A DNA stretch of 64,000 nt from NCBI RefSeq assembly GCF_900106765.1, contig NZ_FNNG01000003.1, positions 62,001-126,000 on the forward strand, given 5' to 3'. Positions 61,932 through 64,000 of this stretch are shown here, in pieces. Position numbers and translations under genes: made by a program. The number at the start of each line of letters is the position of its first letter. The first letter of the stretch is position 1. The notes beneath the pieces were generated by a model. The model worked only from the letters and a program-made list of their open reading frames with translations, had not been told where the DNA came from and searched no databases. This DNA comes from Tepidimicrobium xylanilyticum. Its GTDB lineage: Bacteria > Bacillota > Clostridia > Tissierellales > Tepidimicrobiaceae.

Positions 61932-63057
61932 GCCAAGGTATAGGATCTACATATGAACCATTCTTTCTAACTTCAAAATGACAATGTGGGCCTGTAGATA
62001 TGCCAGTACTACCTATTTTTGCTATTGTATCGCCTTTTTTCACCGATGTCCCTTCACTTACCACCAGCGAGGAATTATGTCCATATAGTGTGACAATACC
62101 TCCTCCATGATCTATCATTATTGTTTTCCCATATCCTCCTAAAGTGCCCGAATATATTACAGTACCATCAGCTGCTGCAACTACTTTAGTTCCTGTAGAT
62201 GCAGGAATATCGATTCCCGTATGTAATTTTTTAGTCTTAAATACTGGATGTATTCTATACCCATAGGGAGAGCTAATCCTAGTATGCCCTGGTACTGGCC
62301 AAGCCATAACTCCACCAGAATAGGGACCATCCACCCTTTGCCTTTTTACTATTTCTGACTCAATATCCTTCGCTAACTTGTTTAATTTATCATATTCTTC
62401 CTCATATTTCTTTATATCCTTTTCTAATTCCGCCATTAAGGATTCTTTAGCCCTAGTGGCTCTTGCTAATTCAGATCTCCTTTCCTCCAATTTACTCCTT
62501 GTAACCTCAACGGAGGCTCTTTGCGCCTGAAGTTGAACCTTCTTAGCATCTATAATATCCCTCTGTTCCTTCATATACTTTAAAAGCTCCACATCATGAT
62601 CAACTATTGCTTGTATCATATCCATTCTAGTTAAAAAATCGCTTATATCTGCAGACGATAGCAATACTTCTAAGTAACCTACATTTCCATTTTTATACAT
62701 TACCCTTAAACGAGAATTAAAAACATCTTGTTTTCCTTCTATCTTCTTTTCTGCTTCTTCTAACTCCTTCAATGTTTTATCTATAGCTTGGTTTAATTCC
62801 TCCAATTCCTTTTCCACTTTCTCAAGCTCTACTGCTGCATGATCCATTTGCCTGTCCAATTCATCTATTTGGCTGCTAACATCTTTAGCCTGATTCTGTA
62901 AATTTTTAATTTCCTCTTTTGTTTTATCCATCTGTTGCAGTGTTTCTTTTTGCTTCTTTTTTAAATCGTTTAAAGAATTATCTGCAAAAACCAAAGCATA
63001 GTTAAAAATTAACATTAGGGCAATGATAAAATATATTTTTCTCTTCTTATGTCTCAA
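61918..63057 (-). CDS. Murein hydrolase activator / M23 endopeptidase with coiled coil (EnvC-like)
   Basis: A protein of about 379 residues with a signal peptide (IYFIIALMLIFNYALVFA), a long coiled-coil stretch (residues 30-235, heptads such as LKKKQKETLQQMDKTKEEIK) and a C-terminal M23 domain. Unlike many EnvC proteins the zinc residues are kept: HTGIDI (His and Asp) and GPHCHFEV (HxH), so it may cut peptidoglycan itself. It lies 8 bp behind ftsX, and FtsEX recruits such coiled-coil hydrolases or activators at the division site. TTG at 63057 has AGGAGG at nine bases; the TTG at 63066 abuts that site. Confidence 0.92.
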   Translation of the reverse strand: MRHKKRKIYFIIALMLIFNYALVFADNSLNDLKKKQKETLQQMDKTKEEIKNLQNQAKDVSSQIDELDRQMDHAAVELEKVEKELEELNQAIDKTLKELEEAEKKIEGKQDVFNSRLRVMYKNGNVGYLEVLLSSADISDFLTRMDMIQAIVDHDVELLKYMKEQRDIIDAKKVQLQAQRASVEVTRSKLEERRSELARATRAKESLMAELEKDIKKYEEEYDKLNKLAKDIESEIVKRQRVDGPYSGGVMAWPVPGHTRISSPYGYRIHPVFKTKKLHTGIDIPASTGTKVVAAADGTVIYSGTLGGYGKTIMIDHGGGIVTLYGHNSSLVVSEGTSVKKGDTIAKIGSTGISTGPHCHFEVRKNGSYVDPIPWLKGN

Positions 63058-63074
63058 AATCCCCAACCTCCTTT

Positions 63075-63977
63075 TTATGCATCTAAAAAACGCTTCAAAG
63101 AAACTAAACTACCTAAAGTCCCTATTCCCGAACCTATTGCTAAGAAGATGATAGCAATATCCTTTACCAACACCTTAGGCGATACTAAGTATACGGTAAA
63201 TAATACATAAAGCCTATCATTTACCCTGTTAAAGAAATAGCCATACCCATAATTTATAATTAAAATGGATATCATGGCTCCAATAAGCCCAAAGAGTAAA
63301 CCTTCTATAATGAAAGGTCCCCTTATATAGCCATTAGTAGCTCCTACGTATTTCATAATGTCTACCTCTCTTCGCCTTGCAGTTACAGTTATCTTTATGG
63401 TATTAGATATAATAAATACCGAGACAAACACTAAAATAGCAACTACTACTAGTCCTCCCGCTCTAATATAATTAGCAAATAGTACCAGTTTATCTATAAT
63501 ATCCTTATTGTATTTAATTTCTTCTACTCCCTGAAGACCTTTTACCTTGTCCACTACTAAATCAGCATACTCTATATCCCTTAACTGAACAATCAAAGCA
63601 TCGGGTAGAGGATTTGTTTCTAAACCTTCCAATAGATAAGCATCATCTTCCCACTGTCTCTTCATTATTTCCAAAGCCTGTTCCTTTGTTTGAAATACTA
63701 CTGATAAAACCCCTTGGGTATTCTTAGCCTCATTCTCAATCTTGCTTCTCTGTTCATCTGTAATTCCATCAGTTAGAAATATTTGCACTTCATCAAATTT
63801 ATTCTTGGTATCGATTACCACATTATTTATGCTCAAAATAATTATTAGAACCAAACCAAGGATTACCAATACTGCAGTAATAGAGCTAATGGAAGCTAGT
63901 CCCATTCCTCTATTCCTCCACATTCCTTGAAATCCCTGCTTGATAATATTCTTAAGAATTCGAAAGCTCATGCTCAT
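63075..63977 (-). CDS. ftsX: Cell division protein FtsX
   Basis: A permease-like protein of about 300 residues with four transmembrane segments: one near residue 25-45, a large external loop (QIFLTDGITDEQRSKIENEA and following) and three at the C-terminal half. It does not transport but transmits ATP hydrolysis by FtsE to a murein hydrolase outside. The ATG at 63977 is chosen (AAGGG five bases ahead); GTG at 63983 is also in frame. It overlaps the end of ftsE by 26 bp and is followed after 8 bp by the M23 gene. Confidence 0.95.
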   Translation of the reverse strand: MSMSFRILKNIIKQGFQGMWRNRGMGLASISSITAVLVILGLVLIIILSINNVVIDTKNKFDEVQIFLTDGITDEQRSKIENEAKNTQGVLSVVFQTKEQALEIMKRQWEDDAYLLEGLETNPLPDALIVQLRDIEYADLVVDKVKGLQGVEEIKYNKDIIDKLVLFANYIRAGGLVVVAILVFVSVFIISNTIKITVTARRREVDIMKYVGATNGYIRGPFIIEGLLFGLIGAMISILIINYGYGYFFNRVNDRLYVLFTVYLVSPKVLVKDIAIIFLAIGSGIGTLGSLVSLKRFLDA

Positions 63978-64000
63978 ACACACCCTTCTCTTCGTCTCTA
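63952..64000 (-). CDS. ftsE: Cell division ATP-binding protein FtsE, last 15 codons
   Basis: A short in-frame end of a gene that runs off the window: RDEEKGVYEHELSNS then TAA, overlapping the ftsX start. The tail RDE-GVYE is like known FtsE C-termini and ftsE normally precedes ftsX with overlap. No other part is visible, so the call rests on position and this short tail. Confidence 0.7.
   Translation of the reverse strand, partial: RDEEKGVYEHELSNS

Overview
The window looks like part of a chromosome of a low-GC, strictly anaerobic, amino-acid-fermenting Firmicute of the Clostridia/Tissierellia type. The grounds are AT-rich sequence, frequent TTG/GTG starts with strong AGGAGG sites, pyruvate:ferredoxin oxidoreductase, a GrdX-family protein, carbamate kinase, glutamate formimidoyltransferase, a branched-chain-type amino-acid importer under an apparent sigma-54 promoter, and Firmicute gene order. 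Species cannot be fixed from the sequence alone.

Region 1 (1-21.6 kb, almost all minus strand) is housekeeping: pyruvate kinase (cut by the left edge), pfkA, a 64-aa protein, dnaE, HPr, whiA, a Nudix hydrolase, yvcK, rapZ, a PHP phosphoesterase, murB, a solute-binding protein, PFOR (nifJ), hprK and uvrC. HPr and its kinase are both present. nifJ has its own strong promoter and a structured leader. Plus-strand singletons are grdX-like, an M42 peptidase and a 173-aa protein whose ribosome-binding site can be folded away.

Region 2 (21.7-35.2 kb) is amino-acid metabolism: livKHMGF plus ftcD as one operon read from a near-consensus sigma-54 promoter, directly downstream of an NtrC-type activator and a membrane histidine kinase carrying an amino-acid-binding sensor domain. 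Aminopeptidase P, an EutH-like permease and carbamate kinase follow.

Region 3 (35.2-52.7 kb) is accessory and partly decayed. It holds a methyl-accepting chemotaxis protein remnant, a secreted M16 peptidase, and two related peptide loci. Locus B (44.4-52.7 kb) has an unannotated 22-aa basic peptide, a stem-loop, a radical SAM/SPASM enzyme, an ABC ATPase and two ABC-2 permeases, divergent from an XRE-TPR (RRNPP-like) regulator. An IS21-family element has split off the first codons of the second permease. Locus A (38.8-44.0 kb) has a lipoprotein, a radical SAM/SPASM pseudogene, an intact unannotated 51-aa Cys-containing peptide with a perfect ribosome-binding site, a broken esterase-like lipoprotein, and a deleted copy of the same regulator. 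The two control regions are paralogous and keep the same pair of 10-bp direct repeats 21 bp apart. I read these as two peptide-maturation (RiPP-like) cassettes under related peptide-sensing regulators, one dead and one wounded. This is the candidate new system in the window.

Region 4 (52.8-64 kb) returns to housekeeping: uvrB-uvrA behind a LexA-type box, a TolB-like lipoprotein, and the cell-envelope group ftsE (tail only), ftsX, an M23 endopeptidase, a CtpA/B protease and a MinJ-like PDZ protein. I saw no tRNA, rRNA or CRISPR array.
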